Assembly (NCBI RefSeq): GCF_036240795.1
Contig: NZ_CP108454.1
Span: 5,084,001-5,148,000 of the forward strand
Length of the DNA stretch: 64,000 nucleotides
Reading direction: 5' to 3'
Source: Streptomyces sp. NBC_01268
GTDB lineage: Bacteria > Actinomycetota > Actinomycetes > Streptomycetales > Streptomycetaceae
The notes beneath the pieces were generated by a model, which searched no databases, was not told the origin of the DNA, and worked only from the letters and a program-made list of their open reading frames with translations. The translations under genes and the position numbers were made by a program. How positions within the stretch are numbered: the first letter of the stretch is position 1; the number at the start of each line of letters is the position of its first letter. Of the stretch, positions 36,168 to 43,881 are shown piece by piece.

Positions 36168-36180
36168 GCGGCCGACGCTA
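36168..36180 (-). promoter_or_regulatory. leaderless -10 for GT2 gene
   Basis: Minus-strand TAGCGT (36180-36175), seven bases, then GTG 36167. Mirrors the element in front of the divergent gene. Confidence 0.5.
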
Positions 36181-36353
36181 GGCGCCGCCCCGGCATTCGT
36201 CCTGACCGAGAGAGGGATGCCCGGTGAACACAAAGCGGCGGGCCCCTTAACCACCCCGGACCCGATCCCCTTTCTGTCCGTTTCCCGCAATGCGTCATGG
36301 TGCTGTTAACCATTTGTTGTGGCCCAGTTGGGCCGCGAATCCCCCGGCCCTCC

Positions 36354-36366
36354 TAGCGTCCTCGAC
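36354..36366 (+). promoter_or_regulatory. leaderless -10 for the divergent operon
   Basis: TAGCGT (36354-36359), seven bases, then GTG 36367. Same hexamer and spacing as the promoter of the divergent GT2 gene. Confidence 0.5.
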
Positions 36367-37659
36367 GTGCCATCACGTACCGATCGAGCGGCGCGCGTCG
36401 CCGTACTCGCCGACTCCGACACCCGGTGGAAATGGGGCGTGCTCACCGCCCGCAGAATCACCACCGGAAGCCCGGAGAACGCCGCATCCGAAGGCCCCAC
36501 GGGATTCGTCCTGCGCGGCCGGGCCACCCCCACCGCACGGCAGCTCGCCGAGACCGGCGTGTCGGACGTGGCCCCGCGCGAGGTCACGGGCGCGGAGTTC
36601 CTGCGCGAGGTGCGCGACGGCGCCTACGACGTGATCGTCCTCGCCCTCGTCGGCGGCACCGTCCGGGCCATGCTCCAGGGCCTCGCGGAGCTCTCCGCGG
36701 CCCGCCGCCCGGTGATCGTCACCGGCTACGTCGGCGTCGTCTACGAGAAGCTGGCCGACGGGCTGCTGCTGCGCCACGGCGCCGATGTCGTCCTCGCCAA
36801 CTCCCGCCACGACGCCGAGCGTTTCCGCGCCGTCTACGAAGGGGTCGGCGCCGGCGCGGACGCGGTCGTGGAGGCCGCCCTGCCCTTCCTCGGCGGCGCC
36901 CCGCACGCCCCCGAGCCCGGCCGCGACACCCTCGTCTTCGCCGCCCAGCCCTCCGTGCCCGCCACCAAGGCCGAACGCGCCTACGTGCTGCGCCGCCTCG
37001 TCGAGCACGCCCGGCTGCACCCGGACCGCGAGGTGCTGCTGAAGCTGCGCTCCAAGCCCGGCGAACACACCACGCACCTGGAGGAGTTCCCGTACCAGAA
37101 GCTGGTGCGCGACCTGACCGTGCCGCCCAACTTCCGCCTCGTGTACGGGCACATGGGCGAGGTCCTGGACCGCACCGACCTGCTGGTCACCGTCTCCTCG
37201 ACGGCCGCCCTCGAAGCCCTGCACCGGCGGATCCCCACCGCGATCCTCACCGACCTCGGCGTGCGCGAGGCGCTCGGCAACCACCACTTCATCGGCTCGG
37301 GCCTGCTCACCTCCTTCGACCGCCTCGACGCGCGGGCCGTGCCCCGCCCCGACGAGGAGTGGCTGGCCCGCCAGGGCGTCGCCGCCGACTCCCCGTACGA
37401 GAAGGCCTTCGACGCCGCCCGCGCGCGGGTCGCCGCACTGCTCGACGGGCCCCCGCTGCCGCCGCTCGCCCCCTACTACACGCCCGAGACCGCGGGCGGC
37501 TACCTGCCGACGGTCCTCGCCCGCCACCGGCTCGACCTCACCGCGCCGGAGCCCCGCGAGAGCGGCGTGCGCCGGATCGTCCGCGAGGCCGCGCGCGGTG
37601 CCTACCGCCACGGCGTGCAGCGCGTGGCCCCCGTCATCCGCCGTCTGGGAGAGATCTGA
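36367..37659 (+). CDS. DUF6716-type putative glycosyltransferase
   Basis: A 430-aa protein with a two-domain GT-B look: N-terminal AVLADSDTRWKWG, central VFAAQPSVPATKAER, then a C-terminal VTVSSTAALEALHRRIPTA resembling the ST motif of CDP-glycerol and sialic acid transferases. Such proteins occur with neuA/neuB in actinomycete nonulosonic acid clusters and are annotated as putative glycosyltransferases. GTG 36367 fits the leaderless promoter; the GTG at 36319 would add residues encoded by the promoter itself. The stop overlaps the neuA start (TGATG). Confidence 0.8.
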   Translation: MPSRTDRAARVAVLADSDTRWKWGVLTARRITTGSPENAASEGPTGFVLRGRATPTARQLAETGVSDVAPREVTGAEFLREVRDGAYDVIVLALVGGTVRAMLQGLAELSAARRPVIVTGYVGVVYEKLADGLLLRHGADVVLANSRHDAERFRAVYEGVGAGADAVVEAALPFLGGAPHAPEPGRDTLVFAAQPSVPATKAERAYVLRRLVEHARLHPDREVLLKLRSKPGEHTTHLEEFPYQKLVRDLTVPPNFRLVYGHMGEVLDRTDLLVTVSSTAALEALHRRIPTAILTDLGVREALGNHHFIGSGLLTSFDRLDARAVPRPDEEWLARQGVAADSPYEKAFDAARARVAALLDGPPLPPLAPYYTPETAGGYLPTVLARHRLDLTAPEPRESGVRRIVREAARGAYRHGVQRVAPVIRRLGEI

Positions 37660-38855
37660 TGACACCGCCGACGCCGACCGTCCTCGCCGTGATCCCCGCC
37701 CGGGGCGGCTCCAAGGGCGTCCCCGGCAAGAACCTGGCCACCGTCGCGGGACTGCCGCTGGTCGCCCGCGCCGTCCGCGCCTGCCTCGGCGCCCCCCGCG
37801 TCACCGACGTCGTCGTCTCCACCGACGACCCGGGCATCGCCGACGCCGCCCGCTCCTTCGGCGCGGAGGCGGTGCACCGCCCGGCCGCCCTCTCCGGCGA
37901 CACCGCCACCAGCGAAGCGGCCGTCCTGCACGCCATGGACGCCTTCGAGGCCACCTCGGGCCGCCGCCCCGACGTCGTCCTGCTCGTCCAGTGCACGAGC
38001 CCCTTCCTCACCCCGGACGAGGTCGACGGCACGGCCGCGAGGATCACCTCCGGCGCGGCCGACTCGGCCTTCACCGCCGCCCCCTCGCACGGCTTCCTGT
38101 GGCGGGAGGAGCCCGACGGTGCGACCGCCACCGGCGTCAACCACGACAAGGCGCACCGCCCCCGCCGCCAGGACCGGACGCCCGAGTACCTGGAGACCGG
38201 CGCCGTGTACGCCATGGCCGCCGAGGGCTTCCGGACCCACCGGCACCGCTTCTTCGGCCGCACCGCCCTCGTCGTCACCGACCCGGCCCGGGTCCTGGAG
38301 ATCGACGACCCGCACGACCTCGCGCGGGCCCGCGCCCTCGCCCCGCTCCTGGACTCCGCGGCCGGCCCGACGCTCGACGACGTCGACGCGGTGGTCCTCG
38401 ACTTCGACGGCACCCAGACCGACGACCGCGTCCACATCGACGCCGACGGACGCGAGTTCGTCTCCGTCCACCGCGGCGACGGCCTCGGCATCGCGGCCCT
38501 GCGCCGGGCCGGCGTCCCGCTGCTCATCCTGTCCAGCGAGCAGAACCCCGTCGTCGCCGCCCGCGCCCGCAAGCTGCGCATCCCCGTGCTGCACGGCGTG
38601 GACCGCAAGGACCTCGCCCTCAAGCAGTGGTGCGACGAACAGGGCGTCGACCCGCAGCGGGTGCTCTACGCCGGCAACGACGTCAACGACCTGCCCTGCT
38701 TCCACCTCGTCGGCTGGCCCGTCGCGGTGGGCAGCGCCCACGACTCCGTACGGGCCGCCGCCCGTGCGGTCACCGAGACCCCCGGCGGCTTCGGAGCGAT
38801 CCGCGAGATCGCCGCCTGGCTCCTCGGACCCGAGCTCCACACCCCCGCACGCTGA
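37659..38855 (+). CDS. neuA: CMP-nonulosonate cytidylyltransferase fused to HAD phosphatase
   Basis: A 398-aa two-domain enzyme. Residues 1-235 are a NeuA-type acylneuraminate cytidylyltransferase (IPARGGSKGVPGKN at the N-terminus, VQCTSPFL, later EYLETGAVY), which activates a nonulosonic acid with CTP. Residues 242-398 are a HAD-IIIA (KdsC-like) phosphatase with nucleophile Asp248 and Asp250 in VVLDFDGTQTDD and the distal GNDVNDLPCF. The phosphatase would remove a 9-phosphate before activation, as expected in a Kdn or Neu5Ac-9-phosphate route. It is coupled to the genes on either side. Confidence 0.9.
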   Translation: MTPPTPTVLAVIPARGGSKGVPGKNLATVAGLPLVARAVRACLGAPRVTDVVVSTDDPGIADAARSFGAEAVHRPAALSGDTATSEAAVLHAMDAFEATSGRRPDVVLLVQCTSPFLTPDEVDGTAARITSGAADSAFTAAPSHGFLWREEPDGATATGVNHDKAHRPRRQDRTPEYLETGAVYAMAAEGFRTHRHRFFGRTALVVTDPARVLEIDDPHDLARARALAPLLDSAAGPTLDDVDAVVLDFDGTQTDDRVHIDADGREFVSVHRGDGLGIAALRRAGVPLLILSSEQNPVVAARARKLRIPVLHGVDRKDLALKQWCDEQGVDPQRVLYAGNDVNDLPCFHLVGWPVAVGSAHDSVRAAARAVTETPGGFGAIREIAAWLLGPELHTPAR

Positions 38856-38881
38856 TCCCCCGATCTCCCGAAGGAACCCTC

Positions 38882-39775
38882 ATGAGCACCCGCCTCCGCA
38901 CCCTCGGCAGCAAGACCGCCGGCCCGGGCCACTCCGTCTACATCACGGGCGAGATCGGCATCAACCACAACGGCGACCTCGAGAACGCCTTCGCGCTCAT
39001 CGACGCGGCCGCCGAGGCCGGCTGCGACGCCGTCAAGTTCCAGAAGCGCACCCCCGAGATCTGCACCCCGCGCGACCAGTGGGACATCGAGCGCGACACC
39101 CCCTGGGGCCGGATGACCTACATCGACTACCGCCACCGCGTGGAGTTCGGCGAGGACGAGTACCGCGCCATCGACGAGCACTGCGGGAAGCGCGGCATCG
39201 ACTGGTTCGCCTCCCCGTGGGACACCGAGGCCGTGGCCTTCCTGGAGAAGTTCGACGTCCCCGCCCACAAGGTGGCCTCCGCCTCCCTCACCGACGACGA
39301 GCTGCTGCGCGCACTGCGCTCCACCGGCCGCACGGTGATCCTCTCCACCGGCATGTCCACCCCGAAGCAGATCCGGCACGCCGTCGAGGTCCTGGGCAGC
39401 GACAACATCCTGCTCTGCCACGCCACCTCGACCTACCCGGCCAAGGCCGAGGAGCTCAACCTGCGCGTGATCCAGACGCTGCAGGAGGAGTACCCGAACG
39501 TCCCGATCGGCTACTCCGGCCACGAGACCGGCCTGCAGACCACGCTCGCCGCCGTCGCCCTCGGCGCCACCTTCGTCGAGCGCCACATCACCCTCGACCG
39601 CGCCATGTGGGGCTCCGACCAGGCCGCCTCCGTCGAGCCGCAGGGCCTGCAGCGCCTGGTCCGCGACATCCGCACCATCGAGGCCGCCCTCGGCGACGGC
39701 GTCAAGAAGGTCTACGAGTCGGAGCTCGGCCCGATGAAGAAGCTCCGCCGGGTCCAGGGGCTCGTCGCCGCATGA
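38882..39775 (+). CDS. neuB: N-acetylneuraminate/Kdn synthase
   Basis: NeuB-family TIM-barrel synthase that condenses phosphoenolpyruvate with a mannose-type sugar. EIGINHNGDLENA, DAVKFQKRTPE, STGMST, CHATSTYPA and GYSGHETG are conserved active-site strands. At 297 aa it lacks the C-terminal SAF (antifreeze-like) domain that completes the active site in the roughly 346-aa E. coli and Neisseria NeuB. GAAGGA precedes ATG 38882. It lies directly after the neuA-HAD fusion, and its end overlaps the next gene (ATGA). Confidence 0.9.
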   Translation: MSTRLRTLGSKTAGPGHSVYITGEIGINHNGDLENAFALIDAAAEAGCDAVKFQKRTPEICTPRDQWDIERDTPWGRMTYIDYRHRVEFGEDEYRAIDEHCGKRGIDWFASPWDTEAVAFLEKFDVPAHKVASASLTDDELLRALRSTGRTVILSTGMSTPKQIRHAVEVLGSDNILLCHATSTYPAKAEELNLRVIQTLQEEYPNVPIGYSGHETGLQTTLAAVALGATFVERHITLDRAMWGSDQAASVEPQGLQRLVRDIRTIEAALGDGVKKVYESELGPMKKLRRVQGLVAA

Positions 39776-40977
39776 CCGGGCAGCTGGCGTTCGTCGAGAG
39801 CCCGGTCCAGCTTCTGAACGTCCTGGAGTGGGCCCACACGGCGGCCCTCCAGGACCCGCCCCGCCTCCAGGCGGTGCCGCCCCAGCCGACCCGCCGCGCA
39901 CCCGTGCCGGCGACCGGCGACCGGGACGGCGGCCGGACCGGCGGCCAGGACGGCGACCGGGGCGGCACGCCCGTCCCAGCCGCCCCGGCCGCCCCGGCCG
40001 CCCCGGCCGCCGGGCCCGGCCGTACCGGCCCCGGCGACCTCACGGTCGTCGTCCTCTCGCCCACCGACCCCATGTCCCGGGGCCAGTTGCGCCGGATGGC
40101 CCAGCTCGCCCGGGACGAGGGCGTCACCGTGAGGTGGCAGGAGGCCCGCCAGGGCCGGGGGGCCGTCGTACGGACGCTCAGGGAGCTCGCCGGGCCGCTG
40201 CGCTCGGCGGACCGGGTGATCGTCGGGGACCCGTTCTCGCGCTACGTCCAGCTGCTGCTCACCCTGTTCGGCCCCCGCCGGGTCACCGTCGTCGACGACG
40301 GCACGGCCACCATGGAGTTCGCCGCCCAACTGGCGCGCGGCGAACGCCTGGTGCGCTGGCACCGACGGGGCAGCCGGGGCCCGCGCGAACTGGTGCTCGC
40401 CCCGGTGACCTCGATGGCCCGCCGCAAGCTGGCCCCCGGCCGCCACCGCACGGTGGAGATCTTCACCTCGCTGCCGGTCGAGCCGCCGCCGGGCACCACC
40501 GTGCTCGTCAACGACTTCTCCTGGACCCGGGCCCGGTTCGGCCCGCCCCGGCTGACCCGCGGGGCCGACCTGGTCGGCACCTCGTTGGTGGAGACGGGTG
40601 TCGTCGACCCCGACGAGTACCTGCGGGCCGTGACCGTGCTGGCCCGCACCCACGGCGCCACCCGCTACTTCGCACACCGCCGCGAGAGCGCCGAGAAGCT
40701 GCACCGGATCGCGGTGGAGACCGGCCTGGAGGTGGTCCGTCCCGATCTGCCGCTGGAGCTGATCGCCCGCCGCGGGCCCATCGGGCGCACGGTCGTCAGC
40801 TTCCCGTCCACGGTCGTGCACACCCTGCCGCTGGCCCTGGCCGGCACGGGCGTGAAGGTGGCCGTCTGTGAGATCGCCCCCGAGTGGCTGCGGGAGAACG
40901 CCTCACCGCGCGCCCAGGGCTTCCTCGCGGGCGTCGCCGGGACCGCGACCCGCACCGAAAGGCTCGAATTCGGGTAA
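39772..40977 (+). CDS. sialyltransferase-like glycosyltransferase
   Basis: A 401-aa protein beginning LAFVESPVQLLNVLEW, a segment typical of bacterial glycosyltransferases that act in nonulosonic acid clusters; later SFPSTVVHTLPL resembles the ST motif. A low-complexity insert rich in Ala/Pro/Gly (residues about 40-85, including repeated APAAP) interrupts the N-terminal domain. It is probably the enzyme that uses the CMP-sugar, in concert with the polysialyltransferase-like protein. Coupled to neuB by ATGA; last gene of the plus-strand operon. Confidence 0.75.
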   Translation: MTGQLAFVESPVQLLNVLEWAHTAALQDPPRLQAVPPQPTRRAPVPATGDRDGGRTGGQDGDRGGTPVPAAPAAPAAPAAGPGRTGPGDLTVVVLSPTDPMSRGQLRRMAQLARDEGVTVRWQEARQGRGAVVRTLRELAGPLRSADRVIVGDPFSRYVQLLLTLFGPRRVTVVDDGTATMEFAAQLARGERLVRWHRRGSRGPRELVLAPVTSMARRKLAPGRHRTVEIFTSLPVEPPPGTTVLVNDFSWTRARFGPPRLTRGADLVGTSLVETGVVDPDEYLRAVTVLARTHGATRYFAHRRESAEKLHRIAVETGLEVVRPDLPLELIARRGPIGRTVVSFPSTVVHTLPLALAGTGVKVAVCEIAPEWLRENASPRAQGFLAGVAGTATRTERLEFG

Positions 40978-41049
40978 GCGTACCCACAGAGGGTGACCAC
41001 CATGCCTGCGGAACCGGGATTCTTTCCCCTAACGGGTTGAACTTTTCGT

Positions 41050-41093
41050 GATCAACGGGCAGTTGATCTTTCTTGGGGCCTATCCTTCAAAAG
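41050..41093 (+). promoter_or_regulatory. M20 hydrolase promoter with inverted repeat
   Basis: GATCAA (41050-41055) and TTGATC (41063-41068) are inverted copies with a seven-base spacer. TATCCT (41081-41086) lies exactly seven bases before GTG 41094, a leaderless arrangement, so the repeat is placed where an operator would act. Confidence 0.5.
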
Positions 41094-42326
41094 GTGAACC
41101 AGTTGAAGTCCCGTGAGCCCGGCCCCGACGCGGCGCCCGCAGCGCTGCCCGGAACGCTGTCCGACCCCCTGCGCGGCGAACTGATCGCGTTCCGCAGGGA
41201 CTTGCACATGCACCCCGAGCTCGGCAAACAGGAATTCCGCACCACCGCGGCGATCAAGGCCCGGCTGGAGGCGGCCGGCCTGGCGCCGCGGGTGCTCGCC
41301 ACCGGCACCGGTCTGACCTGCGACATCGGCACCTGGGACGGTCGGCGGCCGATGCTGGCGCTCCGCGCCGACATCGACGCGCTCCCCATTCCCGACACCA
41401 AGTCCGTGGAGTACCGCTCCACCGTGCCCGACCGCGCCCACGCCTGTGGCCACGACGTCCACACCACCGCCGCCCTGGGCGCCGGACTCGTCCTCGCGGA
41501 GCTGGACCGGCAGGGCCGCCTCCCGGCCCCCGTGCGCCTGATCTTCCAGCCCGCCGAGGAGGTGCTGCCCGGCGGCGCCGCCGACGCGATCGCCTGCGGC
41601 GTCCTGGACGGTGTCGGCCGGATCATCGCCGTGCACTGCGATCCCCGGGTCGACGCGGGCCGGATCGGGCTGCGCGCCGGTCCCATCACCTCCGCCTGCG
41701 ACCGCCTGGAGGTCACCCTCGACGGCCCCGGCGGACACACCGCCCGGCCGCACCTGACCACCGACCTGGTCACCGCCGTCGCCCGGGTCGCCGCCGACGT
41801 GCCCGCGGTGCTCGCCCGCCGGGTCGACGCCCGCTCGGGCCTCTCGCTCACCTGGGGCCGCATCGAGGCCGGTCACGCGCCCAACGTCATCCCGCAGCAC
41901 GCCGAGCTCTCCGGCACCGTCCGCTGCCTCGACCTGCCGTCCTGGCGGGACGCCCCGGACCTGGTGCACGCGGCGATCGACGAGGTCGCGACCCTGCACC
42001 GGGCCAAGTCGACCGTCGACTACGTCCGCGGCGTCCCCCCGGTCGTCAACGACCCGGTCGTCACCGAGCTGCTCCGCGACGCGATGGCCGCCCGGCTCGG
42101 GCCGTGCGCGATCGAGGACACCGAGCAGTCCCTCGGCGGCGAGGACTTCTCCTGGTACCTGGAGCACGTCCCCGGCGCCATGGCCCGGCTCGGCGTCCGC
42201 GTCCCCGGCGACACCCGGGTGCGCGACCTGCACGCCGGCGACTTCGACGTGGACGAGCGGGCCATCACGGTCGGGGTGGAGCTGTTCACGGCGGCGGCCC
42301 TGCTCGACGCGGCCTCCGGGAGCTGA
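41094..42326 (+). CDS. M20-family amidohydrolase
   Basis: Metallopeptidase/amidohydrolase of the M20D group (hippurate hydrolase, IAA-amino acid hydrolase type), 410 aa. RRDLHMHPELG, ALRADIDALPI, HACGHDVHTT and QPAEEVLPGGA carry the dimetal ligands and catalytic acids; LDGPGGHTARP marks the dimerisation domain. It cleaves an N-acyl amino acid or similar amide; the substrate is unknown. GTG 41094 is set by the TATCCT element seven bases upstream. Confidence 0.88.
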   Translation: MNQLKSREPGPDAAPAALPGTLSDPLRGELIAFRRDLHMHPELGKQEFRTTAAIKARLEAAGLAPRVLATGTGLTCDIGTWDGRRPMLALRADIDALPIPDTKSVEYRSTVPDRAHACGHDVHTTAALGAGLVLAELDRQGRLPAPVRLIFQPAEEVLPGGAADAIACGVLDGVGRIIAVHCDPRVDAGRIGLRAGPITSACDRLEVTLDGPGGHTARPHLTTDLVTAVARVAADVPAVLARRVDARSGLSLTWGRIEAGHAPNVIPQHAELSGTVRCLDLPSWRDAPDLVHAAIDEVATLHRAKSTVDYVRGVPPVVNDPVVTELLRDAMAARLGPCAIEDTEQSLGGEDFSWYLEHVPGAMARLGVRVPGDTRVRDLHAGDFDVDERAITVGVELFTAAALLDAASGS

Positions 42327-42361
42327 CACCGGGTGTTCACAGAAGCGCCGATTACCGGACT

Positions 42362-42376
42362 TTAAGTACGACTTAA
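42362..42376. promoter_or_regulatory. AT-rich palindrome TTAAGT-N3-ACTTAA
   Basis: Perfect inverted repeat in the 303-base gap before bmpA, 36 bases after the M20 stop. It is strikingly AT-rich for this genome and may be an operator. The rest of the gap is GC-rich up to the bmpA promoter near 42540-42571. Confidence 0.45.
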
Positions 42377-42543
42377 TGGCTGGCCGGTCTTCGTTCCTCC
42401 GTCCGGCCCAGCCCCCGGCGTGTCGGTTCGGGCCCCGGCCCGAGCACCCGTACCAGCGTGTATGACGGGCCGTATCGGGCCGGATGCCGGGGGTTGCCAG
42501 TTGGCCGGTTCGCGTCGATCCGATAACGACTCATGAACGGGTC

Positions 42544-42571
42544 TTTAACTGACATCTACGCGCGTTACGAT
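42544..42571 (+). promoter_or_regulatory. bmpA promoter with nucleoside motif (site A)
   Basis: CTACGCGCGTTA (42556-42567) lies between a weak TTTAAC-like -35 near 42544 and the -10 TACGAT (42566-42571). It matches 10 of 12 positions of the motif shared with sites B, C and D in this window. Confidence 0.6.
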
Positions 42572-42629
42572 CGCCGCGAAACCAGCGCCGGAAGAGGCGC
42601 TTTCGGTCAGTCTCGAAGGGACCCTCCTC

Positions 42630-43688
42630 TTGCGCCGGATCACCAGGATCACCACGGTAGGCATCGCCTCCGCGGCCCTCGCCCTGTCCGCCACCGCCTG
42701 TGGCAAGTCGTCGACGGACTCCGGTTCGAGCTCCAGCTCCTCCGCCGGTGCCACCAAGGCCGCGATCGCGTACGACATCGGCGGTCGCGGTGACCAGTCC
42801 TTCAACGACGCCGCCTACGCGGGTCTGCAGAAGGCCGAGAGCGAGCTCGGTGTCAAGGGCGCCGAGGCCGAGCCGTCGCAGGGCGAGAGCGACGCCGACA
42901 AGGTCGCGCGCCTCACCTCGCTGGCCCGCGCCGGCAACAACCCGGTCATCGGCGTCGGCTTCTCCTACGCCCCGGCCATCGCGAAGGTCTCCAAGTCCTT
43001 CCCGAAGACCACGTTCGGCCTCATCGACGACACCTCGGTGACCGCCCCGAACATCGCCAACCTGGTCTTCAACGAGGAGCAGGGCTCCTACCTGGCCGGC
43101 GTCGCCGCCGCCAAGGCCTCCAAGACCGGCACGGTCGGCTTCATCGGCGGTGTCGAGGTTCCGCTGATCAAGAAGTTCGAGGCGGGCTTCGTCCAGGGCG
43201 TCAAGGACACCAACCCCAAGGCGAAGGTGCTCACCCAGTACCTGACCCAGCCGCCGAACTTCGACGGCTTCTCGAAGCCCGACCTCGGCAAGGCCGCCGC
43301 CCAGGGTCAGCTCGACAAGGGCGCCGACGTGATCTACGCCGCCGCCGGTCTCGCCGGCTCCGGCGCCATCGAGGCCGCCTCCGCCGCGGGCAAGTGGGCC
43401 ATCGGCGTCGACTCCGACCAGTACAAGCAGGCGGGTCTGGCCGCGTACAAGAACCAGATCCTGACCTCGGTCACCAAGGACGTCCAGGGCTCGGTCTACA
43501 ACGTGATCAAGTCGGTCAAGGACGGCAAGCCGCAGACCGGTGAGATCCGCTACGGCCTCGCCACCAACGGCGTCGGCCTGGCCGACTCCAACCCGGCGTA
43601 CGTCAAGATGACCGACGTCACCGCCGCCGTCGAGAAGGCGAAGAAGGAAATCGTCGACGGCAAGATCACGGTCAAGACCACTCCGTAA
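42630..43688 (+). CDS. bmpA: BmpA/Med-family nucleoside-binding lipoprotein
   Basis: Extracellular substrate-binding component of a nucleoside ABC transporter, 352 aa. Signal peptide ends at ATAC with lipid-modified Cys24, then a Ser-rich linker. The BMP fold is shown by YDIGGRGDQSFNDAAYAGL, PVIGVGFSYAPAI, EEQGSYLAGVAAA and GFIGGVEVPLIKKFEAGF. The TTG at 42630 is the start, with GAAGGG nine bases upstream. A strong hairpin after the gene separates it from the ATPase and permeases, so the binding protein can be made in excess. Confidence 0.92.
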   Translation: MRRITRITTVGIASAALALSATACGKSSTDSGSSSSSSAGATKAAIAYDIGGRGDQSFNDAAYAGLQKAESELGVKGAEAEPSQGESDADKVARLTSLARAGNNPVIGVGFSYAPAIAKVSKSFPKTTFGLIDDTSVTAPNIANLVFNEEQGSYLAGVAAAKASKTGTVGFIGGVEVPLIKKFEAGFVQGVKDTNPKAKVLTQYLTQPPNFDGFSKPDLGKAAAQGQLDKGADVIYAAAGLAGSGAIEAASAAGKWAIGVDSDQYKQAGLAAYKNQILTSVTKDVQGSVYNVIKSVKDGKPQTGEIRYGLATNGVGLADSNPAYVKMTDVTAAVEKAKKEIVDGKITVKTTP

Positions 43689-43714
43689 GGACATCCAGGT
43701 CACGACCTGAGCCC

Positions 43715-43754
43715 GGGCCCGGGTCCGGTGGCACCCCCCACCGGACCCGGGCCC
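43715..43754 (+). terminator. bmpA terminator/attenuator
   Basis: A perfect 16-base stem (43715-43730 with 43739-43754) and eight-base loop directly after bmpA, ahead of the ABC ATPase promoter. Confidence 0.85.
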
Positions 43755-43793
43755 CGGGCCCGTTCCCGTACGGGTTTTCACTTTTCGGCAGCG

Positions 43794-43805
43794 CTACGCG
43801 TGTAG
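43794..43805 (+). promoter_or_regulatory. nucleoside motif before ABC ATPase (site B)
   Basis: CTACGCGTGTAG, palindromic except one pair, overlaps a TAGATG-like -10 (43803-43808) with CTTTTC 16 bases upstream. It belongs to the four-site motif set. Confidence 0.6.
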
Positions 43806-43881
43806 ATGTCTCCCTGGCACGATAACTTCGCCCCGCCCTGCCCTCCCCGCTCCCACTCCTTCCGGCCAAGGAGAGTGCGTC

